From positions 2,108,001 through 2,172,000 of the forward strand of contig JAVFKD010000002.1 of NCBI GenBank assembly GCA_036429605.1: 64,000 nt of DNA, given 5' to 3'. The translations under genes were made by a program, and so were the position numbers. Under the pieces are notes generated by a model that was not told the origin of the DNA, did not search any database, and worked only from the letters and a program-made list of their open reading frames with translations. This stretch comes from Cladobotryum mycophilum (taxonomy: Eukaryota > Ascomycota > Sordariomycetes > Hypocreales > Hypocreaceae). Shown here piece by piece: positions 1 through 10,382 of the stretch. Positions within the stretch are counted from its first letter, which is position 1, and the number at the start of each line of letters is the position of its first letter.

Positions 1-1239
1 TCCCACCCGCCCCAGCAGATTCTGATATAATTGTACCATCGATTAAGCCACCTCTTCCACCCACCACTGGGTCTAATACCAATAAAATATATTCTCTCGA
101 TCGGGGGTCGTTGACGGAGCTTCTATCTTAACAAGGGTCGTGGAAGTTAAGACAGGCTTGAGGAATCGACAATCGTAGCGGTCGAAACGCTCTGCAGATT
201 CGGCTTTGGGAGATTTTCGTCACATGGTTCGTTCAGCATAAACTTGAGCTCTTCTAGTATACTGTATTTAAATTTATAGAGGAGAAATCCTCGTCCTTCT
301 CTGCTACAGTTCGTTAGTAGCCTATAGATAGGGAGTCAGAAGGTCTTGCCATGACTCATACTAACTGAAAAACGTGATCCAAGACACATTCAAGACGATG
401 CCTAAGTGAAAACTGCATTAGTATACATCTCTTCTCTTGGCTGTATGGTAAATGCTTACCTCTCTGTACCAAATTCATGCTACCCGACTCCTCCCCTGAT
501 AACCACGCTATTAGATCCTCCTAAACAAACAGTGGCATGCCTAGAGTAAAAGAAGTTTCTTGTTGTAAACAAGCAGTTTATCCTCATACCAAGGAGGGAG
601 CAAACAAAGTAGTTGTCTTCTGTTAACCTCAACCTCAAAACATAGACAGCGCAGTGTTGACTACATGGTGATTTATTTCGATCGTTTCGATCCTATGTAG
701 CCTAACGCACAAGGCCAGTAGTTATTGTAGCTTATTACAGTGTTATACAACAAATGGAACATATAGCAACTCTTCGTTAGAGGGGCGATACCTTGTTCCG
801 AGACCATCCGTTCCCAAGAGCAGCTCAAGCTGCTATCCCATCCTGTTCCTCGAGGGGTCCTCCATGCCCACCGAGAAGTACCTTTTACCTATAGCGATCC
901 CATATTCAAGGGCCATCCATGGCTAGGTGGGGACCTTTTTTCTTCTCTTTTTTCTCCTCTTTTTTTCTCCTCTTTTTTTCTCCTCTTTTTTCTCCTCTTT
1001 TTTTCTTCTCTTTTTTCCCCATCAATCATAAGCCTAGCTCTCAGTACTCTCCGCGATTAACCGAGAAGTGCAATCTCGCCAGCCATGATATAACTTCCTA
1101 GAAACCATCAAAGGTTAACCAAGAGGTTTAATCATGCCAGCTAATTCCACTTCCCAGAATTGTCGACGGCCCACTGAGAAACATTAATCCGTGTGTCCTA
1201 AACGCCAAATGCAAAAAAGCAGAACCCTTAATATCTGAC
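1..1239. other. Intergenic, no gene recognised
   Basis: No open frame here looks coding; the one short frame at 919-1101 comes from a T/C-rich run. Some short phrases recur loosely near 865-1160 (for example a CCGAGAAGT core near 868 and 1061), which could be remnants of a decayed repeat, but I cannot name an element. No tRNA or rRNA box was seen. Confidence 0.5.
937..1017. repeat. T-rich pyrimidine tandem repeat
   Basis: About 80 bases made of imperfect 12-13 bp units of the type CTTTTTTTCTCCT. It is a low-complexity polypyrimidine tract on the plus strand. It creates an artefactual Phe/Ser-rich open frame. Confidence 0.85.
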
Positions 1240-3538
1240 TTAGACCGATGATGAGTGAACAACTTCAGGCTCGCTCAGGGCTTTCACACTGCGGCGAAGG
1301 ACTTCCTCTGGAACGTCTCGAGAGTCTCCGGTGACCCAGAGAGCTCTTTTCTGAATTCTTTGCTCCAGATAGGCCTCAAGGGCCAATACACTAGTGCGCT
1401 GAGTCTCAGCCTCGTATATCTCTCGCCGCTTTGCAAAGATTTGCTCGGTCAGATCAGTGATCTGGTGCGCCAGGCCTCGGTACACTCCATTTCGGCCCTC
1501 TCGTCGAGGATCCCAGCGATACTGGTTGTTCTGCATCTGCAGCTCAACTCTCTCGTCGACTTGAGCAAGCTGTCTCTGCAGTGCACCAACACGAGCTTCA
1601 GCTTTGCTGACTTCTTGACGCAGATGCTTGGCAGTTTCGTTCAGGCTCTTCAAGTACTCTTTTTGTTCATGGACGAAGATATCAGCCGATCGAGGGTCGT
1701 GCCCATCCAGTACGGGTGCGTCCGCGGCGTTAAGCGCCTCTCTCATGTTGGACTTTGAGACTCATTAGCATAGAACATTAAGGGGCATAATTCAGAAAAC
1801 TCACGCCTTCAGGGGCTCTGATCGTTGCGACTGCAAATTTCTGCCACAGGCGGTCCTTGTTGATCGCAGACTGAACTGGCTCGTCTTCAGGATCATATCT
1901 GGTAGCATGGAAACTCCACCGATGGACACGTTGGTTTAATTCAGCATCTAATGCAATTAGTATATGAATATGCTAAGACATAATACGCTGCTTACCAGGT
2001 TGAGTAGGTAGAGCTCTAGTGGCTTTTTCTTCTTCGACATGTCCTGGGTCAACTTGGGCGTTCTCCCCTCCTCTTCAAAAAAGCGTGCGAGGGTGAGAAA
2101 CTCGGTTAGGAAGGAGGCCGTATCCGCCACCTCATCAAGAGGCTGTTCCATGATTGAGGATGGACCTAAGACGGTAGAGTCTTCCATTCCAACTTGTTCA
2201 GTATCTTCATCACTGGCGTTCTCACCAGCTTGTTCAAAACGTTCGCAGATACTGTTCTCGTCAACTTGTTCAGCTTGCTGAACTTGCTCAGCCAGTTCAA
2301 CTGGTTCAACTAGCCCAGCTAACTCAAATGTCTCAACTCGTTCATTCTGATGAGTTCGGCCTGGGAACAACTCGATTTGGACTTGACTGTTCTGACGAGG
2401 CTCGGACTGTCTTCCCCTGAAGATAGGCTTCAGGATAACGGAAATGCTGTTCAGAGTTTAGATTTAGCATGATGTATAGTCCCAAAATCATAAACAAATA
2501 TGTATACTGACGGGAGACAAGAGCCAACGTTCTCGAGTTGGACTCCAATATGGTTATCCAAGGCTGGGTTCAAGCCTTGTTGGTCATGACCCGCCCCCTG
2601 GAGGCCATTGATGTCCCTGGATGGTTTGATATGCATCCTCATCTTGATCATGAACTTTTTGATTCTCTTAAATGCCTTTCGGCCGCGGGAGGCTTCCTCA
2701 AGAGGTCCGTGGAGCTCCGAATTAGACAGAAGATCCGAAGTAGCAACATCCGTTATGTCACTTTGAGTAACGTCTTCTTGTTGGAAGTTTGCTAGCAAAC
2801 TGCGAATAGAGAGGCTCTCCTGATGGAAGTTGTCATCAGTCTCCGAGAAGTTAGCGCCAACACTGCAGTAGCTAAAGACCTCCCGGCTAGAGTTCTCAAC
2901 TGTCTTGGCAACCATGTTGATCGGGGGGTAAATCGTGAAACCAATGACTGTCATTTCTCTTCTGAACTGTTGAAGAGAGACTTCCTGAACCCGTTGAACG
3001 AGCATGTCTGAGCCTTCGGATTCTTCAATTTCCGAGTCCTCTACAGGAGTGGTTATTTATTGGTACACTTCTCGGTTAATGCTTTGGCTCATACCTTGGT
3101 CTTGGTCAGTCTGGGGCAAGGACACTTCGCCAGCTTCTGGTCCTACTGGACCTCTACGAGCCAACTTTTCCATAAACTCGGCTCTCCGTTTCTCGACATA
3201 GGAGGCTGAAGCGAAGCCATCTTCAGAGGAGCTAGCAAACGGCTGCTCAGCGTCGTTTTCTTCGTCGCTCGAGTAAGACCACGCAGAGACCAAGCCTCGA
3301 TCCAGGGGACCCGAGACTTCTGCGGCCTCATCTAGAGATCTATGAGTTGCTTCTAGAGTATGGGTAGTGATGATTTTCTTACCTTCCGTGTTGTCGTTTG
3401 ATGCAGGTACCTGCAGGGCCGCGACGGCGGCTTCGCGCAGAGTCAGAAAACATCGACCACAACCACGGAATATTACGTACCATGATGATCTCCATCGGTC
3501 ACCATGATCGAGGTATGGCTTTCCTCGTTCTCTGACAT
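1240..3538 (-). CDS. Unrecognised acidic/coiled-coil protein, multi-exon, one frame break
   Basis: I do not recognise the family. The chosen start at 3538 opens MSENEESHTSIM. The model has a short second exon, an acidic Ser/Glu stretch (exon from about 3335), a basic patch with RGRKAFKRIKKF, a Glu/Val/Gln-rich stretch with AEQVQQAEQVDE-like near-repeats, then LNQRVHRWSFHATRYDPED and a C-terminal coiled coil of about 120 residues (1240-1752) rich in Glu, Gln and Arg. The introns look canonical and keep phase, except near 1940-2010. There the strong donor (CTG|GTAAGC) and the best acceptor (TTAG|AT) are out of phase by one base. One missing base in the preceding exon, for instance in the A5 run of the Lys codons, would restore the frame. 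A nuclear or cytoskeletal role is possible from composition, but nothing shows it. Exon borders at the 5' end are the least certain. Confidence 0.6.
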
Positions 3539-4178
3539 TTTGGTGACGATTTCTTCTGATTTGAAGGTGTGGTGTGGGTTGAAGCTCTTGCTCTGTTTGA
3601 GAAATCTTCGCAGCTCCACCTCTGCAAACTGAAATTTGAAACGATTTTGGAGCAAGAACGATTGAAACAAATAGGATACGATGCGACTGATGGCTTATCA
3701 ATATTTCGATGAAAAATTATTCGACGAAAGAGGGTTTTTGGTTGTGGAATCGAAGAGTGTTGAGTTGCAAGGGTGTGGGTTTAGGGGGAGCAGATGGGAT
3801 AGTGACAGAGTGGGCTCCTAGAAATTTGCAACGACCACTGAGCAGTACTCGTAGAAGGATCTAGCAGTACAGAGGAAATCGAACACCTGACCTCAGGACA
3901 GAAGAACAGGCCACACAGATTACCTGGTACTTAGGGCTATTCAAGGATCACACGAGCAAATACAGTTATTATTTTACCCCATGTGATGCGCAAGTAACAA
4001 GTGGTAATGAGCAAAGCCATCTATCATTCCAACTTTTCTCCTCTACCTAGCAAAAGTATTAATCTTATCCCATGGTTCCATCAGACTCCTGAACCCCGAT
4101 TGCAGCTACAGTAATGTCGATGCAGAATACTAGATAGGTACATAGCAATTACGAAGAAATAATGCATTCAGATTCATT
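3539..4178. other. Intergenic between the unknown gene and RFC1
   Basis: This holds the promoter side of the upstream minus-strand gene and the 3' flank of RFC1. It is AT-rich near 3940-4140 and has no coding frame or repeat of note. Confidence 0.5.
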
Positions 4179-7100
4179 TCACTTCTTAGCCTTTCCTTTT
4201 GCTCCCGTTGCCTTGGCTTTTGCACGACTCTTGGGTTTTTCGTCGTCGTCATCATCTGCAGCTGCTGCTGCCTTGGCTGCTTTCTTCGCTGGCTTCTTGG
4301 CTTTTGGCTGCTTAATGTACTTATCTTTCTTGAAATCAATTTCGTCATCGTCAGCTGGCTCTGGTGCATCGAGCACCTCAGCATCATCTTCCTCTTCAAT
4401 GGCCTCCTCCAGGTCAGGTGCCTCTTTGGCTGCCGCTTTGGGAGCTACAACATTACTTGCCTTCATAAATGGAATTGGATGGCTCATGCCGTTGTAGCTA
4501 TGCACGCAAAGTCAGTAAAAATCGTAGATCGCAGTATAGAGCATAGTGTAGACTTACGTTCTGGTAAAGGCAGCTTTCGTCTTCGTCTCAATGGAAACTC
4601 TTTCTTCAGCCATGGGACCAACACCAAGTTCCTGAACAGCGTCAAAGTCCTCTCGAGTGAGGAAATAACTATCCATAAGCTCGATGACATCCCCTATGGC
4701 TTCTGAACCTTCATTCTGCAGTCGATTAACCGTCTGCGACCACAGCAGCGGCATGTACTGCTGACGAATCTCGTTATGGTCGCCAGATGTCTTCAGACGC
4801 ATGTGGGAGTGAATGTCGCGGACGTATCGACCCAGTTTTCCGGTTTTACTATGGTTACCAAGCCAGGATGTGAAGTTGGATCCAATCAATTGACCAGCAA
4901 CGAAGCTAGCTGGTCGCACTGTGCTGAATATCGCATGCGTAGGCATCAAGCTCCAGTGCTGCTGCGGCCCGTGGATCATACGATCTACCAGGTCACCGTC
5001 GCTGATACTCTCGGCGGCCTGATCAAAGAGCTCAAGTGCCTTGAGAACCTCCTCTCGCTTTGTATATCCCTTGCCACTCAAAGCCATGGGTTTCGTACGA
5101 ATATAGTTCTCCTGAATCATCAAGTAACTAAACTCGTGATCGTTGAAGTATAGTTCGGCCTTGTCGTTCAAAGTTGCTTTACTAGCCGGAGAGAATAATC
5201 CACCAGCTAGCATTTTCTGACAAATATCCCAAGGCTTCAGGACAACATGTTTTTCCCACGCCTTGGACATGGCCTTGGTTTCGTCGAAACTCATTGTGGA
5301 CTGATCAAGCTTTGCCGTGGCAACCATGTTGATGATCTGGCGAATATCCTTGTTGCTGCCTTCAATAAGAGCATCGACAACGGGAGGAGGTAGTTTGAGG
5401 CCTTCTCTGTGACAAATTGTCATGATGCGAGATCTGACTTGATCAACAGTCGGTCGGTTGAAGCGGATGTCATATGCAACGTGATCGAACGGCTTCATTT
5501 TTGGCAGCCGTCGCTCATTGCAAATCAAAATAACAGGCACCTCTGTCTTCCTGCAAAACTTTGCCAGGGCGCCAACACCTCCACGATCACCCGCAGACAT
5601 GCCGTCGACTTCATCCATGACCAGGACAATCTTCTTCTTCGTAACATCCACGCTTTTGCCGTCACTAGCAAAGAAGCCCAGCAAGGACGTGTTATTCATC
5701 AAGTCACTAATACCAGCCTCTACTAGTTTCTTGCTTCGCACATCACTAGCATTGCTCTCCAGCACATCATATCCTTCAAGCCTTGCAGCCAAATGTGCCG
5801 CTGTTGTTTTTCCTATACCCGGTGGTCCAGATATAATGATGGCACGTTCACCACCCATACCATCTGCACCTCGTCGTTGAAAGTTGTACTTTTTTGATTT
5901 GGGCCAGTTGCGAAGCCAATTCTGGATCTTCTCTACCTGTCCTTTGTTGCCGCAAATCTGGTTCAACTGTGTAGGGGCATATTTGGTTGTAAGCAGAAGA
6001 TCAGGCGATCTTGCAGGCTGAGATGAAGGTGCTGGGCCATTTGTTGTACCACGAGCTACTGCTGCTTTCTTTGCAGCCTTTTCCGCCTCAAGTTTCTTGG
6101 CCTTTTCTTCTGCCTCCATTTCGGCGACTTGTTGCTTAACCTTCTCCTCATCGGCCTTTTTCTTCTCCTGTGCCTTCTGAGCGCCTTTTCCGCCTCCACC
6201 AAACGCGGGAAGCTTGCGAATCAAGTCGAATAGGCCATTCTCATCAATAGTCTTAATTCCATGTGACTTGATTTTTGCCAATTTGCTCGGGCCTGCATCT
6301 CCGCCTAGGACAACGAAGCTCGTCTTGCTACTTGGCTGACCAGTGACCTTGCCCCCGTAACGCTTGACAAGGGCTTGAGCTTCATCGCGGCCAATTGTTT
6401 GTAAAACGCCAGTAAAAACAAAAGAAAGGCCACTAAGGCACTCCTCCTCGCCTTCGGGAAGATCTACAGCACCCTGAGGCTGAGCTGAGGCATTGCCTCC
6501 GCCAGCAGCAGCTTTTCTCCAGTCAAACTTCGCATTCGGATCCTTGGGTGGAGGAGTTGGCGCTCGAACTGTTGCCACACTGTCGATAATGTTTTGAATA
6601 TCGGAATCCTCAGGCTCATCCGCTTTTTTGGTGGTTCTAGGTGCTCGTGGTTTACTCGCTGTAGGCTTTTTCCGAGGCAATTCTTCCTCTTCCTCGTCCT
6701 CAGAGTCCGGTTCTGGTGACTTTCGCTTCTTGCTTGTCGCCGCACTCCTGGTAGTTTTCGCCGTTTCCTCCATGTCCTTTTTAGCGGCCGCAGGTCGTCC
6801 TCGGGAAGCAACACGTTTCGGCTTCGGGAGATCTTCATCCTCGGAGTCTTCCGCATAGTCATCATTTCTTCGTTTACTGCGGCCCTTTCCATCCGCAGCA
6901 AAAATGTCATCACCATCCTCATCACCGTCCTCCATATGTGCATCCTCGTCCTCGTCCTCATCCTCCAAAGAAGCTTGTTTCCGAGAAGGTTTCGACTTTT
7001 TCTCTGGTGGGTTGGGCTCTTGAATTGGAGCTGTTGTCTTTGTTGCAGGTCGGCCCCTGGTGCTAGATCGGACGGGGACTTCGGTTTTAATAGCGGCCTT

Positions 7101-7552
7101 TGCTTCGGTTTTCTTTGGCGATTGAGTCTTGGTGGGTTTGCTATCTTTTACAGATGCAAAATAGTCGTCCGCAGATATCGTAACCCCCTTGGGTTCGGTT
7201 TCCCTAGGTCAAGGATAAGTATAGGTTGGCTACACAAAATTCCAGAAAAATCACATACTTCTTCTTAGGTGCAGATTTTGGTGCAGGCTTCTTCTGTCTA
7301 GTAACATGTTAGGATAGAACAGAGAAACAAATATGGGAATAGTCATACTCGACAACTTCCTCTTCATCATCACTATCCTCGATGACTTTCCGGCCTTCTT
7401 TTCAATTTGTTAGAGTCAATTGATTTACCCATGTTATGAACAACATCCTTACTTGTCCGCTTGCCCTTGGTGGGAGGTTCTGGCTTAGGTGCAGCTGGTT
7501 TTGGTGGACCCGCGCCGCCCTTGGGGCCAAAGAATGATCGAATATCAGGCAT
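4179..7552 (-). CDS. RFC1: Replication factor C subunit 1 (large clamp-loader subunit)
   Basis: This is the large subunit of the RFC clamp loader, which opens and loads PCNA onto primed DNA in the nucleus. The start at 7552 gives MPDIRSFFGPKG, the PCNA-box-like N-terminus typical of the family. A long acidic/basic disordered region follows, with the conserved DDYFAS phrase. Then come a BRCT domain (LSGLSFVFTGVLQTIGRDEA, later SFVVLGGDAGPSKLAKI), an AAA+ module with Walker A SGPPGIGKTT and Walker B VLVMDEVDGM, the RFC1 C-terminal domain, and a Lys/Asp-rich tail ending in KAKGAKGKAKK-type basic residues. There are five exons: three small introns near the 5' end and one 60-bp intron at 4498-4557. 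All phases agree. The predicted length is about 1,050 residues, between yeast (861) and human (about 1,150). It diverges from the mitochondrial L16 gene across about 360 bp containing two ACGCGA elements. Confidence 0.96.
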
Positions 7553-7912
7553 CTTGGCTGATCAATTATTCCAGACAAAAGTGAAGATCTGTTTGAGAAC
7601 AATTTCGAAGCACGAGGTTTCTCTTTTATTAGGATGCGGCACTGCTGCCTGTGCAAAAGTTGCCCTCAAGGTGCCCTCTCTCGGCAGGGTTGTAGCCTAG
7701 AAATTGATTCAGTGACGTGCACTACCTAGTACGGCACTGGCGCTGGACGCGAAGCTGACGCGAGGTGCGTGACCTGGGCTTAATTGGCTTTTGGCCTTTT
7801 CTGCCTAATACCTAAGGCACAAAAAACATCCCACCATGCGATTACTGTCTTTGGAAGATTTTCAAGATATGAGCATTTGGAGACAGCTTCGTGAGCCCGT
7901 CCAATCTACGTC
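7553..7912. promoter_or_regulatory. Shared divergent promoter region RFC1 / mitochondrial L16
   Basis: These 360 bases separate two divergent start codons, so both promoters must lie here or inside the genes. The region carries the paired ACGCGA elements listed separately and a stretch rich in GCGAAGC/GACGCG. No TATA box is obvious. Confidence 0.6.
7747..7763. promoter_or_regulatory. Paired ACGCGA (MCB-like) elements upstream of RFC1
   Basis: ACGCGA occurs at 7747-7752 and again at 7758-7763, an 11-bp spacing (about one helical turn), 195-212 bp upstream of the RFC1 start. ACGCGN is the core bound by MBF (Mbp1-Swi6) in yeasts, which drives G1/S replication genes. Function here is inferred from the motif, the spacing and the target gene. 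Confidence 0.55.
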
Positions 7913-8769
7913 ATGAAGCCCACCAGTGCATCAGCGCTGCTCAATGCCTTCCAAGGGCTAAGGATATCCTCCGTATCGCCTTTGCGACAGCTCCGGGCCT
8001 CAGTCCAGCGGCAATCTCAGGTTTTAAATGCAGCCCGCACACTTCAAAATGTTCGAGCATTTTCAACAACATCGCCAATGCTGGGAAACTGGCTCGAACC
8101 CAGCTTAAATCGAAAGAAGAAAATGGCAAAAGGCCGACCACGAGTAGCAACTGGTGGCTCAACAAAGGGCACAACGGTCATTTGGGGAGACTATGGCCTA
8201 CGGATGGTTGATCACCACCGCAGAATTAGCGCCAAGTCATTGAAGATGGCAGAGGATACGATCAAGGTGCGACTTCGTGGAGAAAAGTACCGAATATATA
8301 AACGGAAAAACTGCAACATCGGTGTCTACGTTAGCGGTAACGAGGTCGGGACATGAAACTGCTTGTATGTGCAAGGAATAAAATGACTGATATATCAGAC
8401 AGATGCGTATGGGTAAGGGTAAAGGTTCTTTCGACCATTGGGCTACCAGAATGGCAGTAAGCCAGATATTATTCGAAATCAAGGGCCGAATCCACGAGCA
8501 AATCGTGCGAGACGCTTTTCGATTAGCAGGAAACAAGCTCCCAGGTCGGTTTCATTTGTTCGCATCTTTCTTGACTCCAGTCTTGCTAACGTCTGACAGG
8601 TCAATGGGAATTTGTAAAGAAGGGTGATGCTCCCGTTGTTGGTATCACCAAGCTAGACGGCATAACATTGGAGGATTTGAAGCGGCCCAGGAGGCAAATC
8701 ACATCTGAACAACTCACAGAGATATCAATTGCCGAAACTGGAAGCACATCGGCTCCTCCTAGCTCATGA
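7913..8769 (+). CDS. MRPL16: Mitochondrial large-subunit ribosomal protein uL16m
   Basis: This is mitochondrial ribosomal protein L16, part of the peptidyl-transferase region of the 54S subunit. The first 50-60 residues are rich in Arg, Ser and Ala with no acidic residues, and include RAFSTTSP, a typical presequence with a cleavage-like motif. The mature part carries the L16 signatures RKKKMAKGRPR, GLRMVDHHRRIS and RMGKGKGSFDHWATRM. There are three exons: 7913-8344, 8403-8544 and 8600-8769. The first intron has a weaker donor (GAG|GTCGGG), but it is the only one that joins VSGNE to MRMGKGKG in frame. The predicted length is 247 residues, normal for fungi. The frame starting at 7913 was chosen over an overlapping frame because it continues into the L16 core. 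Confidence 0.95.
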
Positions 8770-9210
8770 TGAAGTTACCTACCTATGTAGCAAGAATTGA
8801 CATGTAAAATACCCGTATATAGACTTGTACAATAGATGTACACTGTGACGCAATCATATTTCTCAAAGAAGCACTGATTTTGATGTATCAACATTTCAAA
8901 AGGGTATACTGGTCGAATTGTATACAAGTGATCAAATGGATATACGTATGGTATCTAATAAATAGGTGCTTCGTAGCACTTAATCTAATGCCGCTCTTCA
9001 TTAAGCCAAGATGCATGCTCGCACACGGAAAGATTATGTGCACGGGCCAGATTACACATCGAAGCAGGCAGCTTCCTAGACTAGATCCACTTTTACCTTC
9101 ATCCCACTTTACGCGACGACGCGTCTTCCAAGTTCGAAAAAGTATACGGATAGAGCATAGCAACCTCCATTCAGCAGCTTCACCCCGTCAAATCGTTCAA
9201 ATTCGTCACA
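8770..9210. other. Intergenic between MRPL16 and RFC5
   Basis: This is the 3' flank of MRPL16 (AT-rich to about 8990) followed by the RFC5 promoter. The only notable structure is the pair of ACGCGN elements at 9111-9124. Confidence 0.6.
9111..9124. promoter_or_regulatory. Paired MCB-like elements upstream of RFC5 (ACGCGA, ACGCGT)
   Basis: ACGCGA at 9111-9116 is followed after two bases by a perfect ACGCGT (MluI cell-cycle box) at 9119-9124, 87-100 bp upstream of the RFC5 start. The same core occurs in pairs before RFC1. MBF-type G1/S control is the established role of ACGCGT in yeasts; its use here is inference. Confidence 0.6.
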
Positions 9211-10382
9211 ATGGCTCTCATCGTCGATAAGCATCGTCCCCGGACACTAGAGAGTCTGTCATATCACCATGAATTATCGGAACGACTCCAATCGCTTGTA
9301 AAGCTCACTCACTCGTCCCAATTCACGCTGTCAATTGCTCACATGCACTCTTGCAGGCCCAAAGCGGGGACTTTCCCCATCTCCTGGTGTACGGTCCGTC
9401 TGGCGCTGGCAAAAAGACGAGAATAGTGGCGACTCTGAAGGAACTATATGGTCCCGGCGTGGAGAAGATCAAAATCGACGCCAGAGTGTTCCAGACATCG
9501 AGTAACCGAAAGCTGGAGTTCAACATCGTCGCCTCGAATTACCATCTCGAGATTACCCCTTCCGATGTTGGACAGTACGATCGAGTTGTCGTGCAGGACC
9601 TTTTGAAGGAGGTGGCACAAACACAGCAAGTAGATCAGTCAGCCAAGCAACGGTTCAAAGTCGTGGTAATCAACGAAGCCGATCACCTTACAAGAGATGC
9701 ACAAGCTGCACTACGTCGCACGATGGAGAAGTACTCGCCCAACTTGCGTCTAATCCTCTTGGCAAACTCAACAGCCAATATCATTGCTCCTATCCGATCC
9801 AGAACACTGCTTGTTAGAGTGGCGGCACCAACGCACGAGGAAATATGCGACGTTCTGACACAGTCGGCCAAGAAGGAGAATTGGGAGATTGTAGACGGTC
9901 TGCATCAGCGAATAGCTGTGGAAAGCGGCAGAAACCTGCGGCGAGCATTGCTCATGTATGAAGCTGTACATGCGCAAAAGTAAGAAGATCCAATTTTCTA
10001 GTTAGTGATACAATGACTAACTCTACCCCAACAGTGAGAAAGTAACAGACAGCACACCAATTCCACCGGCAGATTGGGAGGCCCTTATCGGTCAAATTGC
10101 CAAGGAGATATACGAAGAGCATAGTCCTGCCAGAATTCTGCAAGTCCGCGCCAAACTATACGACTTGTTGACGCATTGCATCCCCCCACAACCATCCTCA
10201 AGGTACTCACGTTCAAGTTGCTGAACCTGATTGATGATGGGTTAAAGGGGGAGGTCATTCAATGGTCGGCATTCTACGAGCACAGAATCAAAACTGGCAC
10301 AAAGGTCATTTTCCACTTGGAAGCATTTGTTGCCAAGTTCATGCGTGTCTTGGAGATGTACTTGATGAGCATGGATATGTAG
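9211..10382 (+). CDS. RFC5: Replication factor C subunit 5 (human RFC3 type), apparent 1-base frameshift
   Basis: This is a small AAA+ subunit of the clamp loader, matching the yeast Rfc5/human RFC3 branch by its altered P-loop YGPSGAGKKTR (Lys-Lys-Thr-Arg instead of GKT). Other signatures are MALIVDKHRPRTLESL at the start, VINEADHLTRDAQAALRRTM (Walker B and sensor region) and the APIRSRT arginine-finger segment. There are three exons: 9211-9297, 9357-9979 and 10035-10382. In exon 3 the frame reads YDLLTHCI, then enters a run of six C (10182-10187). The family-typical continuation TTILK.LTFKLLNLIDDG is present but one base out of frame, and the annotated frame stops soon after. A seventh C would restore a product of about 352 residues, the usual size. 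Because the gene is essential, a consensus error is likelier than a true pseudogene. It lies 1.7 kb from the RFC1 start. Confidence 0.93.

Noticed and set aside
1..1239. Possible RIP-damaged transposon
   Set aside because: AT-rich but no long frame, terminal repeats or recognisable remnants; not enough to call.
10176..10382. Separate small gene in the last part of RFC5
   Set aside because: The frame encodes the conserved end of RFC5 displaced by one base; it is the same gene.
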